DNA of 64,000 bases from Nymphaea colorata (GCF_008831285.2 NC_045142.1:10971952-11035951); one strand, 5' to 3'. Numbered from the stretch's first letter, positions 11,201-24,400 are shown. Notes: generated from the letters alone by a model not told the origin. A program made the numbers and translations.

Positions 11201-12600
11201 TAATGCTGATGGTTGGAAAGCTTCTACCTGAAGGTTGCGTACTTGATTAAATATTTTTAGCATGTGGGAGGGTCCTGTGGTCGTTGGGCTCTCAGATTGA
11301 GGAAGTTCATGGCATTGACTTCAGATGGGATACTTGGTTAGAGAGGGCACAAGGATTGATGAGAATAAAACAATGTACTGATCACTTCATCACAGAGAGG
11401 CCGAGCGAGAACAGTCAGAAGTACGATGGAAGGCAGATGAGGCATGGAAGAACAGAGAAGAATGGTCGCTCAAAGGATCGATGCGATCGAGTTTGATGGA
11501 GTTAGAGCCACCACGATACAGAAGTGATCTTTTCATCAAATACTTGGCGAGCATTGGTAAGGTTGTGGGAGACTGACTGAACGAGGAATTTCAAGGTTGA
11601 ATGCCTACTTGTGCAACTTAATTTTGACACCCATCTAGCAGCCACATAAGAGAAAGAAGGTAAAACTGACAAATACTGATAAGGAACTAGCGCTGACCCT
11701 TACTGGAAGCATAGAGTTTGAAGATAATTTAAGTCTTTATTATGCAGCTAACTAAGCCACATGGCAACGAATTAAGTGGTACATCTCATTCAGCCATTGT
11801 GAATTGTTCTGCGGTTCAGATTCAATTAGTATGAAACGTGTCGAGTTCGCTCTTCTGATACATATGTGGTTTCATATCAGCTTTTTCTATTTCCGTGAAT
11901 CTCCAATTTCGTATATACATCTAGAGATAGAAACAACCCATTTTGATTAGATACCGGGAAGGTGACATTTGAAATGCTTTTGAATTTGTTCAGGTAGATT
12001 AGATCTGAAAAAGGAAAGTTTTTTTTTTTTTTTCCAACAATAGCGACGGTGAAACAGATCTAAGCTTTCAATATCTCTTCATTCTCATCTCATTTTGGGA
12101 TTTTAAAATAAATGCCATCAGTCCCCAACTTATTGCTTAACTTTGTATCTGTGTAATACAATATCCACCTGCAGAACGTAATCTGCACTTTCTATGGGCC
12201 TCTACCTAGTGGGCATAGAACAGAAAATATGATTAGAACGAGTTCAACTCCTTTGTCCGATAGTGCTTATCAGGACGCCCTTAGTTTGTTCATTCTGTAC
12301 GTCAAAATTTCAGAAAATGTCCATAGGCAAAACGACTTTTGAAACTATATGCGGTACCACTTGAATTAGATGAGGTGATGGCTTCTTTACATCCTTATCA
12401 TACTTTTATATAGAATCACATGCACTAACAGAATCTCAATATTTTATTGGGCCAACTTGTAGCAACAACTTTGCACCAAGATGTAACTCCGCATTAAATA
12501 CGTCTGACATGTAATTTATTGTGCCATCATCACTTCATTGTGACCATCTACCAAATGGACACTAACAACTAACCTGCTTTTCTTTTAAGAGCCCCACTCC
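8253..12600. other. Long stretch without a supported gene
   Basis: I see no recognisable protein domain, RNA gene or well-bounded transposon here. The longest frame on the minus strand (9271-8864, 135 codons) has an unusual His/Pro-rich composition but no known motif. A fragment near 10,409-10,500 (AGTGGTGGAGCC, then AT-rich) resembles ends of a dispersed plant repeat also present near 40.8 kb. Confidence 0.4.
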
Positions 12601-13520
12601 GGGAAACTTCCTTGAGAGATCCGTCTTCATTATTATTGAACAAATTTTCCCGATTGCCATGTAAAGATGCACCCATGTTAGTAATGAATACCTTTTATAA
12701 AGATATCACTTTAAAAGATACTGATCTGTTCTCCTGTGACTCCTTCTCCTCCTCCATTTCAGCAATCAATATACCATTTCAGAAATTTTGGCACGACTCT
12801 CAGGGATACAACTGAATGAGAAACTCTTTCAACATATGACGTGGTGCAGTCATGAATCCTGTTTGGTCCTTAATAAAGTTTCTTCTCCTTTCTCTTTTCC
12901 TCTTCCCTCCTGTTATAATAGTAGAAGTCTTTGTTGGATGGTGCAAAATGAACTTTGATTGCCGGGTGAGGATAACATGGTTGAGTGGCTTTGTGAACAC
13001 CATTAAGTCCATCACTGCTCATCTGCAAATGGACATCCTCTGTAGTGAAGGTTATACGTGGTGTTCTTCCTGGTTTTCAAAGCAGAGCATGGTTTTGCAG
13101 CAATAAGTTGGTTGATTAAGGAGGTTGATAAACAGCAGTAAGAAAAGAAAAGAACAAGATAGAAAGGGTCCTAATTTACCAGCCTTACGGAGCAGTAGCG
13201 TGAATATTGTGCAACCTGTGCTATCTTTGCCAAAAAAATTTACTCGGCTGAAACAAAAATCAACGATCTTGGTGAATGCCAACTATAGTTCTTCATCATC
13301 GGGAAAGCAACAAAGTGATTAAATCAAATTCATTTTTTTAATAATTGACTTTCAGTAAGATGATGGGCCACAAGCTCATTGAAGATAGTCTTACAGAAAG
13401 CTAAAAGCCCAAAAACTTGTGAACTAAAAAAGTAGTTTCCTTTGAAAGTCCCCTTTGAATGATTAACATCCTACAAGTACAAACCGTAAGATCACTGATT
13501 AGGTTACAAATGCAGAAGAA
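12601..13520. other. Downstream flank of the PP2C gene, no gene seen
   Basis: Open frames on both strands are short and have no recognised domains. The 3' untranslated region of the PP2C gene must start below 13,521, but I could not place the cleavage site. Confidence 0.4.
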
Positions 13521-15275
13521 TCAACCCTCTTGTTTCTCCTTCTGCTCTTCTGAATTGAAACTGCCAGAGAACCTTGGCAGCTTGACTATGGAATTTGCTC
13601 TGCTCACACCATCAAGACCTTCCCAATCTTGTTCCTTAAGACATGGAACTTCAACTTGTTCAACTATCGCTGCCTCACCATCAGCTTTCCCATTCACAGA
13701 CTCGCAGGTAACCGATTTCTCCTTCGGACTATCAACCTCTCCAGCACGGATGGACTTTGAATCTGGGTAAGGCACCTTAAGAAACAAACATATGACTGCA
13801 CAATCGTCGATCCTTGAGGTTGGGTATTTTGACTTCCAGGATCGAACTGCTCGTTCCACCAGTGACTTAGCAGCCATTGATCTATTGCGTGAAGAAGAAA
13901 CAATTTTTACAACCTCAGCATTTGATAGAACATCCCACACCTAGCAGGCAATCAAATCAAGCAGCGTTGGTACACAAACGGGAGATTGACTAACAAAACG
14001 ACCATTTTCTTCAAAACAACGAGAGCATGAATCTTGATAATTAAATGACGAGCATTTTTTATTACCCCATCTGTGGCTAGAACAACGAATTCATCCTTGT
14101 GAGTTAGTCTTCTGTAAAAGATCTCTGGTACAGATATAAGACCAAAATCTTTCAAGCAAAAATCCCCAAATGCTCTGGCCATGGCTAGGCCAGGACAATT
14201 TTCATCAGGTAGCCATAATCTATGCACATCTGGCTCTTCTTCTAGCGCGAAAACTCTCCCTCTACACTGTTTGATTCTTTCTGCTTCCTCTGAGACAACA
14301 CAGGTACACCATTTTGAGAAACCGCACAAACACATACAATCATTTACGAGATTACGGCAACATTCTTGCTTATAAGAACAGGAAAAAGGAAAAGAAGGAA
14401 AAGGAAAACTGACTTGGAAGATTGGGTTTCAAGTCCACGGTGAGTTGAACCGGGACTAGTTGATTGTTATCATCTCTAGTGCATAAAACCGCCCGTGAAT
14501 CCCCTAAATTTGCAACTAACAAATGCTCACCCTGATGGGAGGAGGGAAAAAGACAAGAATGCAAATAAATAAAGCAAATATGAACACAAGGAGATGGGTT
14601 CCAAATTAAAAGTAGCACCTTGGAAATCAAAGAGCTTCTGCCAGGTACCTGCTTAACAAGAGAAACGGCCGTTGAACCACTGCAAAAGCAATCTATAGAA
14701 GGATGCATGCTCAGTTCTTTGTCCATTTCCTTAAAAGATCTCACGAAAATAGATTTCCATGAGGACAGATCTTTCGGCCAGCCATCCTGATCACCACCAC
14801 AAGTACCATTACTTTCTTCATCACATTCGTAATCAGCCTCCTGCAGGGCATCAAAATGGGCGGAGATCTTTAGGGGCAGACTGTCCCTAACGTGGCGAGC
14901 AACCTTATGACCGTAAGGACCATGCCCATCAAATACCCCACAGAAGATCTTGTCCTTCTCGCCTCCAAAATCCTAAAGAGGAGACCAGACAAGGAAAAAA
15001 ACCAAGAGGAGATACCAAAATCAAACAACCAATATCCTAAAATATATCATGAAGCAAGAACACAACCTTCCTTGGTTAGTGGCTGATTTATATACCTCCC
15101 AAAGGGTCATTGCATCTTGGTTGATACCCTTCCTCCCTTGTTGGGTATACATGGAGGCCACTGTGCAGGATCCCTGAAGCCTAATGCGCACCCCTCCTTC
15201 CCCTTGGAAGGCTCCGTCACCACCATCATCAAGAGTCCCTCCATCGCCAAACTGCTTGCTACAACAAGCTCCCAT
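13521..15275 (-). CDS. Protein phosphatase 2C, plant clade-E type, five exons
   Basis: A PPM-family Ser/Thr phosphatase dependent on Mg/Mn. Exons are 15275-15096, 14972-14649, 14531-14414, 14289-14066 and 13940-13521; every intron is GT-AG and the phases join to give 421 codons and a stop. The signatures are in order: SMYTQQGRKGINQDAM (about residues 41-56), VFDGHGPYGHKVA with metal ligand D75 and G76, NLGDSRAVL (177-185), ARAFGDFCLKDFGLISVPE (245-263), FVVLATDGVWDVLSN with metal ligand D281 (275-289), and DDCAVICLFL with D328. All catalytic-core motifs are intact, followed by an 85-residue charged tail. The SMYTQQGKKGINQD block is characteristic of clade E. MGACCSKQ was taken as the start because Gly2 with Cys4/Cys5 suits N-myristoylation and palmitoylation, so it may be membrane-attached; an in-frame ATG seven codons upstream (15296) is possible. 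The substrate is unknown. Confidence 0.95.
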
Positions 15276-15676
15276 GGACAAACGCCTTCCTCGCAATGGC
15301 CCCTGCTCCTGGTGCCTTCCAGCCCAAAACCAGCCGTTTCCCGCCGATTAAGCAGCCGAAGAACCTTCCTTTGGAGCACCAACAAGCGATCTTACGCCAT
15401 GAACGAATAAGAAATCGGTGGGATCAAGGAGATGGCGTCTGCCCATCATTTAGTGCTGTTCTCCTTGCAGGAATCAACTGTCAAGGACCTCCTGAGGGAA
15501 GGCAAGAGGCATGGCTGGCTGCATCACAGATGGAAGATTTGGTTTTTGCTCCTGACGGTTTCGCGAGTTCCAGATCTTATTCTGCCCAAAGTCAAATATG
15601 GATTCCCAATGACCCAATAAGAAAATGTTGGTATAAGAATTATGAACAATTAAATTGAGGTAAATGGTTCTACAAA

Positions 15677-15740
15677 ATTATTTTAAAATAAATAAACAAA
15701 TCAAAAGGATTATTTTAAAATAAATAAACAAATCAAAAGG
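15677..15740. repeat. 32-bp tandem duplication upstream of the PP2C gene
   Basis: Two identical copies, starting at 15677 and 15709, of an AT-rich unit ending in AAATCAAAAGG, about 400 bp upstream of the phosphatase start codon. Identity suggests a recent duplication, in the presumed promoter region. Confidence 0.92.
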
Positions 15741-18257
15741 ATTACTGATTTTCTTCATTTTCTCTCATGCAGTTTCTTTCAAGGGTCGTTCATGTTTCTA
15801 TTATAATCATCATCACCTCCTCATAATGGCTTTTTGCATTTACCATTCTTATGGATGAAGTGGGGACAAGGTCAGCCGATTCTTTTGGTTTTCCCGGTTT
15901 TTCGCCCGCCTTTTGGCCTTTTGCCATTTTAGGGTCCACTTCATGATGATGAAATACTTGGGGAGTCGAACAAGTAGTTTCTTGTAGGTGAGGTCAAGTT
16001 GTGCATTTGGTGGTAGCGCACGAGTCTAACCCATGATGAAATTCCTTTCTCTTCTGCTTTGCCTATTTAGAGAAACGTTGAATTTTTTCTTTCCTCCCTG
16101 TTACCACCTGTCCTCGGATCGGATCCAAGTTGGTAGGTTTTTTTCTTTTCCGGTAAAGTAGATTCCATACAAAGCTTTGGTCCCAACTACCGCTGCCCAC
16201 AGGTTTATTTTTCTAAGCAAGTTTACTTTTAAAACATGGTTAACGATTTTTTCTTTTAGGGTTCATGCCTTATACACCGCATTGCAAAATCTTATCGATT
16301 TTTGCGCTTTGAATTCAAATTAACCTCTATCTTTTGCTATGCGTCTGTGTGGATTTCTTTTCCCTTTTTTTTTTTTTACAGAAAGGTGTCCAATTACATT
16401 GTTAGACTTGGTCATGGTTAGTTTACTCCGAAAAGCTACATATAATATTGTTGCATCATTTCTCAAAGAAACTTTTCACACTCACGTTTCAGAACTGCTA
16501 TTTAGTATTTTAGACGTTATTTCGTCAAAAGAAAATGTTGCTTTGATCTTAGTATTCGAAAAACATGATCTTCGTTCTCCCTTACAATGAATGGTGTGCC
16601 ATCTATTCAGCATGAAAAACTCTGATAGATTTTATGGATTTTGGAGGAGGTCACATCCATATTGTTACTTTTACAATAGAAAAATGGCTTCATTTCTTTT
16701 TATTTCAAGGTGAGTGTTCATCGCCACTGCCCCAATGACAACTCTCCCCCTTGTGCCTATCATCCACACGGTTCGTAGACCTTGTGTCAGGATTTATTAC
16801 GGTCCAAAAGAATTTGAACCTCATATCTCTTTAAAGTAGACAAGCAGTTTTCAAAAAAGGCCGATGTTAACATTTTATTTATTTCAATGGCTTCCTTAGA
16901 TGTAGCAGGTGGCTGATAAATTAGAGGTTCATTTTGTAAAACTTTTAACCAAAGGTTTAAAAACTAAAAAATAAAAAGCGCTGACTGTTATCGTGACGTA
17001 ATGAAGGACCATTTGGAGTGAGTGAGAACATTTTCTTTCTTGGATACTTAGGCACTTCGCGTTTAATTTATATATTTAAAGGAAAAGTACTTTTTAAACA
17101 TTAAGGCTAACGCTACCTTTCAAAATAGGCCAGGTATGTCTTCCAAATTTTTAATATTATAGACAATTACATTAGCTGGAACTATCATTTTAGGTCATAT
17201 TTCGCGACATGTGGTAATGTCATAATTCTCACACCAATTCCTCAATGTTTCTTTATTTTCATATTAATATCTTCAAACATTTATTTTGTTATATATATAT
17301 ATATATATAATTTTTTTAACTCTACCACCATTTCCGAGATGCACTATCGCATATTCTCCTTTTAGGTAAGTTGAATCATGTATAGTCAGATCATTTACTA
17401 TTAATGGATATCTTATTCTCTACCTATGTCCTAAGTAACGTTGAACCCCAAAGGTAATGAAACAAAGGAGGAGCTTCACCCGCTTCAATCTCTTCCCTTC
17501 CCCTTTGTGAGGAGGTCAAAAGACAAAAATAGTTCTTATTTCACAATTGTTAGGTACCTATGACCCTATCAAAAAAGATAATATATTAGGATTGCTGTTA
17601 GGATTATAGCCAAAAGTTTAGCCCTTAGCTTGAAAAACTGCAAGTCTATCCGTTCTACTAATATTCTTTAAGACTCATTCAAGTCCTGTTGACTTGAACG
17701 ACGCACCGGCGATCAGCCAAAGTCCACGATTGCCTCAAAGACTGACTAGAGTCAACTGAAGGTGCACCCGTATCATTTATGCTCAAGCGAGAGATACAAG
17801 AAACTAATTATTCAGATGTGATATGGTGCGTGTGTTTTAATTATACGGAATTTTCATGACCTCATCCGCAGGGCATGCAGCCTGTTTAGAGGTACATCGT
17901 CCATGCTCTAACATGTGATCGTTGTTCGTCTTTGTACTGTCACTGCTGCTTAAATGGCTTCCGATCAGTTTGCTTATCTTCCTTCTTTTTCTTTTCCAAC
18001 TTCTTGAGGTACTATCATTTGCTTAATTTTGACGCATGTTAGCTACAGGTCGCTATATTTATGGCTTATTCAATGATTTTTGTTTCAAGTTTTCTGCAAA
18101 CATATTAAATGTTCTATTAATGGCAGCAGGATATTAGCATTTTTAAGTGGTGAGTTGCTTGCCATGTGCATGGATTGATGCCCACAGTTACCTGTTGGGT
18201 CAATGTGGCCTTTTCTCCTCCTGCCAAAGAATACTTCAAAGAAAGATGGAAGTGTAG
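15741..18257. other. Gene-free interval upstream of the PP2C gene
   Basis: AT-rich non-coding DNA. A short AT microsatellite lies at about 17,290-17,310. No coding domain or bounded transposon was recognised. Confidence 0.45.
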
Positions 18258-18265
18258 AGAGAGAG

Positions 18266-19357
18266 TAAGCTTGGCACCGCGCCGGGCCACTGCCGGGTAC
18301 CCGGTACCCGACCCGACTCGGGCCTGGGCCCAGGCCTTGAAAAACTGCTAAACAGGCTCACTTTATCGGGCCCAGCTCGGCCTGGTAATTAATGGGTCGG
18401 GCTCGGGCCCTCGACTGTGTTCTTCGGGGGCCCGAGAAGCCCGACAATAATTTTAAAAAAATATATTCCTTTTTCAGAAAAATAAGCTTAGGTCAGGGTT
18501 TTCATTTCATACTCGATACTTTCATTCTCTAGTTGTCTGTCATTCTCCTCTAGTCATCCACTCCTCTGCGGCTCTACAAGCAAGACCAGCGACGCTGCCT
18601 CCTCCAGTCCTCCCCGTCACCCATCGACCGCTTCCTCTGGTTCTCCCCGTCGGCCGTCGCCCATCGGTGATTTGGCTGTTTCCTCTGGTCATCCCCATCA
18701 CCGATCGGCTGCCTCTCATCCCGAGGGAGAGGAAACGTTTCTCTCCCAGTTCTCCCTTCTTATGCTTCTTCATATCCTGAGCCTGCTTTCCTGTTCGAAT
18801 ATTTACAATTGCCTCTGTTGTTGTTGAGTGCGAAAGCTTGAAATGGTCGAATAATTAGTGCATTGAATTAGTCAGGGTTTTGCTTTTTGGATGGTGATGG
18901 CGAATGATTTTCCTTCATACTCACCTTCATAACATCATTTTTGGCTGTTGAACAATTTTTTTGCACCCAAGATGTTCAATGAATATGGCATTCTAATTGT
19001 TCCCTGGATGTTACTAATTTAATAAGGTAGACTGTTCACAAAAGTTGTACCAAGAATGTTTATCCAAGTATGACCTACATTTGTGTTTATGTAACAGGTT
19101 AGAACTTTGAATGCCATAGGGCTTAGGTTGTTCACAAGAAATATCACAATGTAAGAGAAGTCTCTCCCAAAGAAGCTAAGCCCGGCCCGGCCGGTCCGTT
19201 AATAATCATGCCAGGCTGGACCTCAGGCATAAGATCAAGCTCGAGGCCCGGTCCAGCCCGATTATTAACGGGCAGGGTATCAGGATGGCCTGATAAAGTA
19301 ATCGGGCTTAAAAATGAAAGTTTTTATTGGGCCGGGCTGGCCCGATGCCCAACCTTA
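18266..19357. mobile_element. Non-autonomous hAT-like element, 1.09 kb
   Basis: The left end reads TAAGCTTGGCACCGCGCCGG. The right end read inward begins TAAGGTTGGGCATCGGGCC, the usual hAT style of terminus. AGAGAGAG flanks both sides (18,258-18,265 and 19,358-19,365), fitting an 8-bp target duplication; because this is low-complexity sequence it is weaker evidence than a unique octamer. Both ends are rich in GGCCCGG-type subterminal repeats (18,285-18,445 and 19,180-19,345). The interior has no recognisable transposase. A GC-rich patch at about 18,540-18,780 could be captured or 5'-exon-like sequence. Confidence 0.7.
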
Positions 19358-20150
19358 AGAGAGAGAAAGAGAGAGAGAGAGAGAGATGACTTTTGGTCTT
19401 TCAAGAGGTGGACTCTGATATTATCTCAAATTAAGGTCGATGAAGTTAGAAAGCAGTGGCAGATCTGACCATGTGTCGGATTGTGTGGGCAGTTGACCAC
19501 ACGATCCCACAATTTTAACTATGTTACATACTGGTGCCTCCAATCATGTGTTTTTTTATATGTTGGTACCTCTCAGCTATTCTACTATGTATTTGCGTTA
19601 AAGGTCTATAATTTGTTGAAGGTCTAAAATTTAGTGTTGGCCGCTAGTTGATAATTTCTGGCTCTGTTTTTGCTGTAAAGCTATTTGTGTCAGTGAACAG
19701 GTTTCAGTAGATCTGCGAGCATGCAGCAAGACAAAGCATGCAGGTCAACAAGATGAAAGGACTATTGAAGGATGCACTTTTACTTTTATACTTTTGAATC
19801 TCATGGAATGTTTTTTGGAGCCCCATGATGAAGGTGAGCTAATTCTAAGCAATTGAAAAAGATTTGTTTCCTATATCCGATTCGTTTCTAATCAAAAGTA
19901 GACATGGATTTGATCTAAAAGGGCATGTGGAAAGTGTTTGGCAGAGTTTACTGCTATATTTGACCCTAATTCATTGCCCTTTCTCATGATCCTCTTTCTG
20001 AATTTGGATGCACTTTTCTATGGAAATAGCTTATGCTTTTTCCTTCCTTTGTCTGTCTTTCTCTTTATGTTTCTTGGTGCTCTTCTTACTGTTCGCATAT
20101 GGTTCTTCATCTTGCTTGTAAGATGTGAAAAATAGAATGAATGAAAAAAA
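19358..20150. other. GA microsatellite and non-coding DNA before the Copia remnant
   Basis: A GA-rich simple repeat runs from about 19,358 to 19,386. Near 19,477 the motif TTGTGTGGGCAGTTGACCACAC occurs in a segment that also has relatives near 32,990 and 40,825, a dispersed repeat fragment. The upstream part of the Copia LTR may lie here but its start was not found. Confidence 0.4.
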
Positions 20151-20154
20151 AAAA

Positions 20155-20284
20155 ACAGCTGTGTGTTCTCTCCATGGATGTAGGCTATATGACGAACCAC
20201 TTAATATCTCTTGTCTCTTGTGTGATTGAGATTATTTTCACTATGTTATCATTGTGAGTTCTCTCATGACATTGTATTAGAGCC
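20155..20284 (+). mobile_element. 3' tail of a Copia LTR and primer-binding site
   Basis: The segment TTCTCTCCATGGATGTAGGC resembles the R/U5 part of plant Copia LTRs. It ends ...TGACA at 20,271, and TTGTATTAGAGCC follows at once (20,272-20,284), differing at two positions from TGGTATCAGAGCC, the primer-binding site complementary to initiator tRNA-Met. The LTR 5' end and a second LTR were not found. Confidence 0.6.
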
Positions 20285-20399
20285 AAGTTTGGCTCCATGG
20301 ATGTTTTTGTCCATCTGATCTATTGAGGAGATGGACCAACTAAAAGATTATCGAGCACTTCATATGAAACTTGTATGGGATCCTCAGACCCACAAACCA

Positions 20400-21417
20400 T
20401 TCTTAGAATCACCACATCTTCTCAGGTAAGGAGTATCTGAGCTGGTCTAAATCTATTTCAATTATTTCTTAGTAGTCTATCAAAGCAGGGATATATCACT
20501 GGATAAAATAAAAAAAACCCAATGATAGTGATTATTTGATGCCTCATGAAAAATGAAGATCAGAAAATGGTATTATTATGACATGGCTTATAAATTTAAT
20601 GGTACCCGAGATCTCAATGACCTTTATGTTTATGGACGCTGCTAAAGATATATGGGACAAGGTGAATGGAATTTATGGTGAACGCTGCAATATGGAAATG
20701 ATTTTATGAGTTACAATTGGAGATTGCAAAATACACTAGAGAAGAGAAGACTTTTAACACTTACATTGGAACCACGAGAGGCATGTGGGATGAGTTTTTT
20801 CAATATAGGCCTCCATCGGGGGATATAGCAGAAAATCAAAAATGTTTTGAAAAGGATAAAATGTTCAAGTTATTGGTTGGACTGGGTGCTGATTATGAAC
20901 AGTTTAGAAGCCACATTCTCATGACTTTACCACTGCCATCATGCAATATAGTTTGCTCTCTAATTCAATGTGAAGAAACAAGAAGAAAGGTAATGGATCC
21001 TATACCAAAATTTAAAGAATAACGGCCCGAACAAATGGTACTTCAAGTCCACGTCAAACAGGTGCCTACTGCTACGTATCCAATTGGGACTAATTATAAT
21101 AAAAAATGCTCAAAAGGTCGATCAAAATTCAAATGCATTCTTTTTAATAAAATCAGCCACACTAAAGACAGGTGTTGGGACCTCGTTGGTCGTCCCGTGC
21201 GTGAAAGAGACCCAGCCAAGGAATCTAATGGCAAGAATGAGGTTGCAAATTTTGTTTCTAAGGATGAAGTTACTCATTTTTTCCAACAAATGGCAAAAGT
21301 GAATTGCGACACTACCAATTTAGCCACAATGATTCCAATGATTGAAAGTCACTCCAATAGTGATACAGGTATCATGGGGAGCATTAAACATTGGAGACTC
21401 AGGGGTGAAGGATGAGG
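20400..21417 (+). pseudogene. Broken Copia-type gag polyprotein remnant
   Basis: Pieces of a Ty1/Copia gag lie in order but in shifting frames with stops. They are MTWLINLMVPEISMTFMF followed by AAKDIWDKVNGIYGE (from 20,578), then a helix-rich capsid-like segment with WDEFFQY, LLVGLGADYEQFRSHIL and LPSCN...EETRR (20,717-21,022), then a zinc-knuckle region (from 21,035). In the knuckle, CILFNKISHTKDRCWDLVGRP has Phe where the second Cys of CX2CX4HX4C should be, so zinc binding is lost. Protease, integrase and reverse transcriptase were not recognised downstream, so the element is dead and heavily decayed. Gag normally forms the virus-like particle that packages the element RNA. Confidence 0.8.
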
Positions 21418-24400
21418 AAGATAATTTGAACAACAAGGTTCTGAAAAAAGGATGAACTACGATAGTGGTTCATAATGGTTGGTTCCCAACAATTTGGAAT
21501 AGCCTAAAATGTTTGAACGCAAATAGATGATAACTCAAGTTGCGGGTGTCATGTTAGGTATAGATTTGTTCCTCTACATGAAAGAGAAATTGGTTAATGA
21601 AGTGGCAGGCTTGAAGTTGGCTTTTCATAAGGCAACAATTCAAAGGATTGAAAATGAAAGAAGCAAGATGGGCTCATTGTATAGAGGCTCTAACAAAATA
21701 AATTATCCTAGGCATGAAAACAATGCAAACTCATGCTCATTCTGATTTAGTTGTGGCAAAGTAGTTGGACTTTTCAAATGAAAAGTTGCATCATCTACAT
21801 AAAAGAATGTGAATTCAAGTTATGCTACTACATTTATGGATTACCAATGACATTGTAGTCTTATATAAATATTGAGATTTGCAATCGTATTCAAACTTTT
21901 CATCTCTATTTGATTATCACCAACAAACATCACAAAATGGAATATGAAGGTTTAAGGAGTTGGTAGGTAAGAAGAATTAAGGATGAGTTTTGTTTTTAAT
22001 AATGTTATTGATGTGATGTTCTTGCTAGCAACAAAGGTCGAATTTGGTGTGTTGACTAAAATTAGATAAATTTTGGTAAGTATGCTTTCTTGTAAAACTT
22101 TGAGTTCATCTATTCTATAGAATTCTCTACTTACTTTGTCTGCAATATGTTAATGTTATTTATTTTACATTATCTATTTGTCATTATATGATGAATTGTT
22201 GCACATTATGCTAAAATTTGAAGGGCTAATTGACAAGTAACATGGATTGTTCTTCTCTATCTCTTATTAAGTTATTGAAACCCAATTGACTTACTAAAGG
22301 ATATTTAGGAATGCATGAGATCACATTACTTACTAGGGAGTCTAATAGTATGATCAAGCATCTTGGATAAGCTATTTGGAAATAGTTCATTTTTAATATA
22401 CCAACTTCTTGGGTAAGCATAAGGTTAACAACCCACTATCGAAGAAAAGCCTCACCTTCCCCCTTCCCCGAATTCACCATGCCTCCAGGGTCTTGGTCTA
22501 TGTCGATGACCTAGGTGGGGCACGATACACCCTTTAGGTGTCATGATCCCACTATTTGTGGTCCGAGGAGAGTAGTACCTTTTTAGAATCGAACTATTGA
22601 TATGCCTTCTATAAGCCTCCTATCCAACCAGTTACATACATCTGTTGAGGCAAACAACATATCAACTTAAAGGTATATTTGAAGCAAGCACATTTTTTTT
22701 CAAATGATGCATGGAGTATAGTATATTTTGCCTTGAAATTGTTGACTATTCATGAAAATTTATTTTTTGTTTATAATACATCATTGGAGCACATGCATGA
22801 TAAACTATTGAGGTCTCATGGTTTCTTAACATTTGTTATACTTTTGGACAAAAGGGTCTAACTATTCAAAATTGATGAAATTATGGAAGGTTAAGGTGAA
22901 GAGTTCTCCTACTCATATCTTCGCCAAAAGATTAGATGGTCCACAAAGTAAATAGGAATTCAAGTTTGCATTATGTCAAGCATATGATGGACTGGAAAAA
23001 GCAAATTTGAATAACTTAAGAGGTGTAAAACATTGTTGTAATGCAGACCTTGAGACCTTCACTAAGTTGCACTTGTCTTGTAGTTTGGAGAAGCATAGTG
23101 CGATAGAGAACACCATTGGAGGTAAAACCTTGAGCAATTTGGCTTTCTAATGGTAACAAATAAATGTATTTTTTTCATACAAAATAAAGAATATTATTAA
23201 GAAAAATCATTTTAAACACTTCCTGATGAATGAGGGTGCTTACTTGACATCCCAAAGCTACATTTGGAGGGGTAATTTGCTTTTCTGATAAGTTGTTTTT
23301 AAAACTTAAACTAGTTTTGTAATTTTTGTATGTGTATGAAACAAGTGCTACAAATTAGTAAGGAAATTGAATTTATAATGATACTGATATTGAAAATGAA
23401 ATTAAGAAGGATGTGTTCCAAATAGAAAAAAAAAAAAGACACTTGGTGTGGACAAGTTTAATGCATCATTCTACAAATGAGTATGAAAGACAATTGGTTT
23501 TGATGTTTGTAGAGTGTTAAAAAACACCTTTTTAAGTGAGAAGCTTTTAAAACAGGATAGAAGAATACATAGAGACTATATCCTTAAGGTAGAGAGTGCT
23601 CATCATGTGAAGATATTTTTAATCATTAGCTTATGTGACATGATGCAAAATTTAATTGTTAAGGTGATGATAAACAAACTAGGGGCGTATCTTGGCATGG
23701 TACATTGCATAATCAAGGGGAATTTTTTGAGTGATCCTTTATCCAAAAAAGTATTCTTCTTGTACCTAAAATGGCAAACTTGCTTAACAAAAGTAAAAGA
23801 AGACATTATTCATGCCATATTTAGTAAAAGCTTATAGCATCATTGATTAAAGAATTTTAGAGCAATTTTTGCAATTTTCAAGATTTTCACATTATTGGAT
23901 TGCTCAAGTAATGGAGCGTCTTTTCTCATAAAGTCATCCAATGGTGAATAATGAAGAACAAAATGATGTTTTTAATAACACAAAAGATATTGGTATGGAA
24001 AAGCACATGATCACATACATTCACTATTGTTCTTGATCAAGAAAGATAATTCATATCTCATAGAATGTGTCATAGTGAGACATGCAATTAAACAGTTCTT
24101 CCTAGCCTCTATTGTTAGTTTTACCTTGAGTCTCAACTTTTATGTGATGATAGGCTTTTTTTGGTAAATGGAATTGGCTTTACTATCGAGAATTTACTTA
24201 ATGTCTAGCAAATGAGTTGATAAATGGTAAAAGAAGTTTCCTTTTACTTCTTTTCAAGTGAAAGGTACTAAAATTCTTCAAGTTAGAAATATTTGTAGTT
24301 ATAAGCACTAAAAACCTACCTCTTGAGTATTTAAACACCCTTCTCTTTTTGCCTAAGCTCAAAGTTGTTCTACACGGCCCTTTAAAGGTCGTTTGATGGC

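Noticed and set aside
15107-15658. Plus-strand and alternative minus-strand frames over PP2C exon 1
   Set aside because: They overlap the clearly assigned exon and its upstream region, with no domain of their own.
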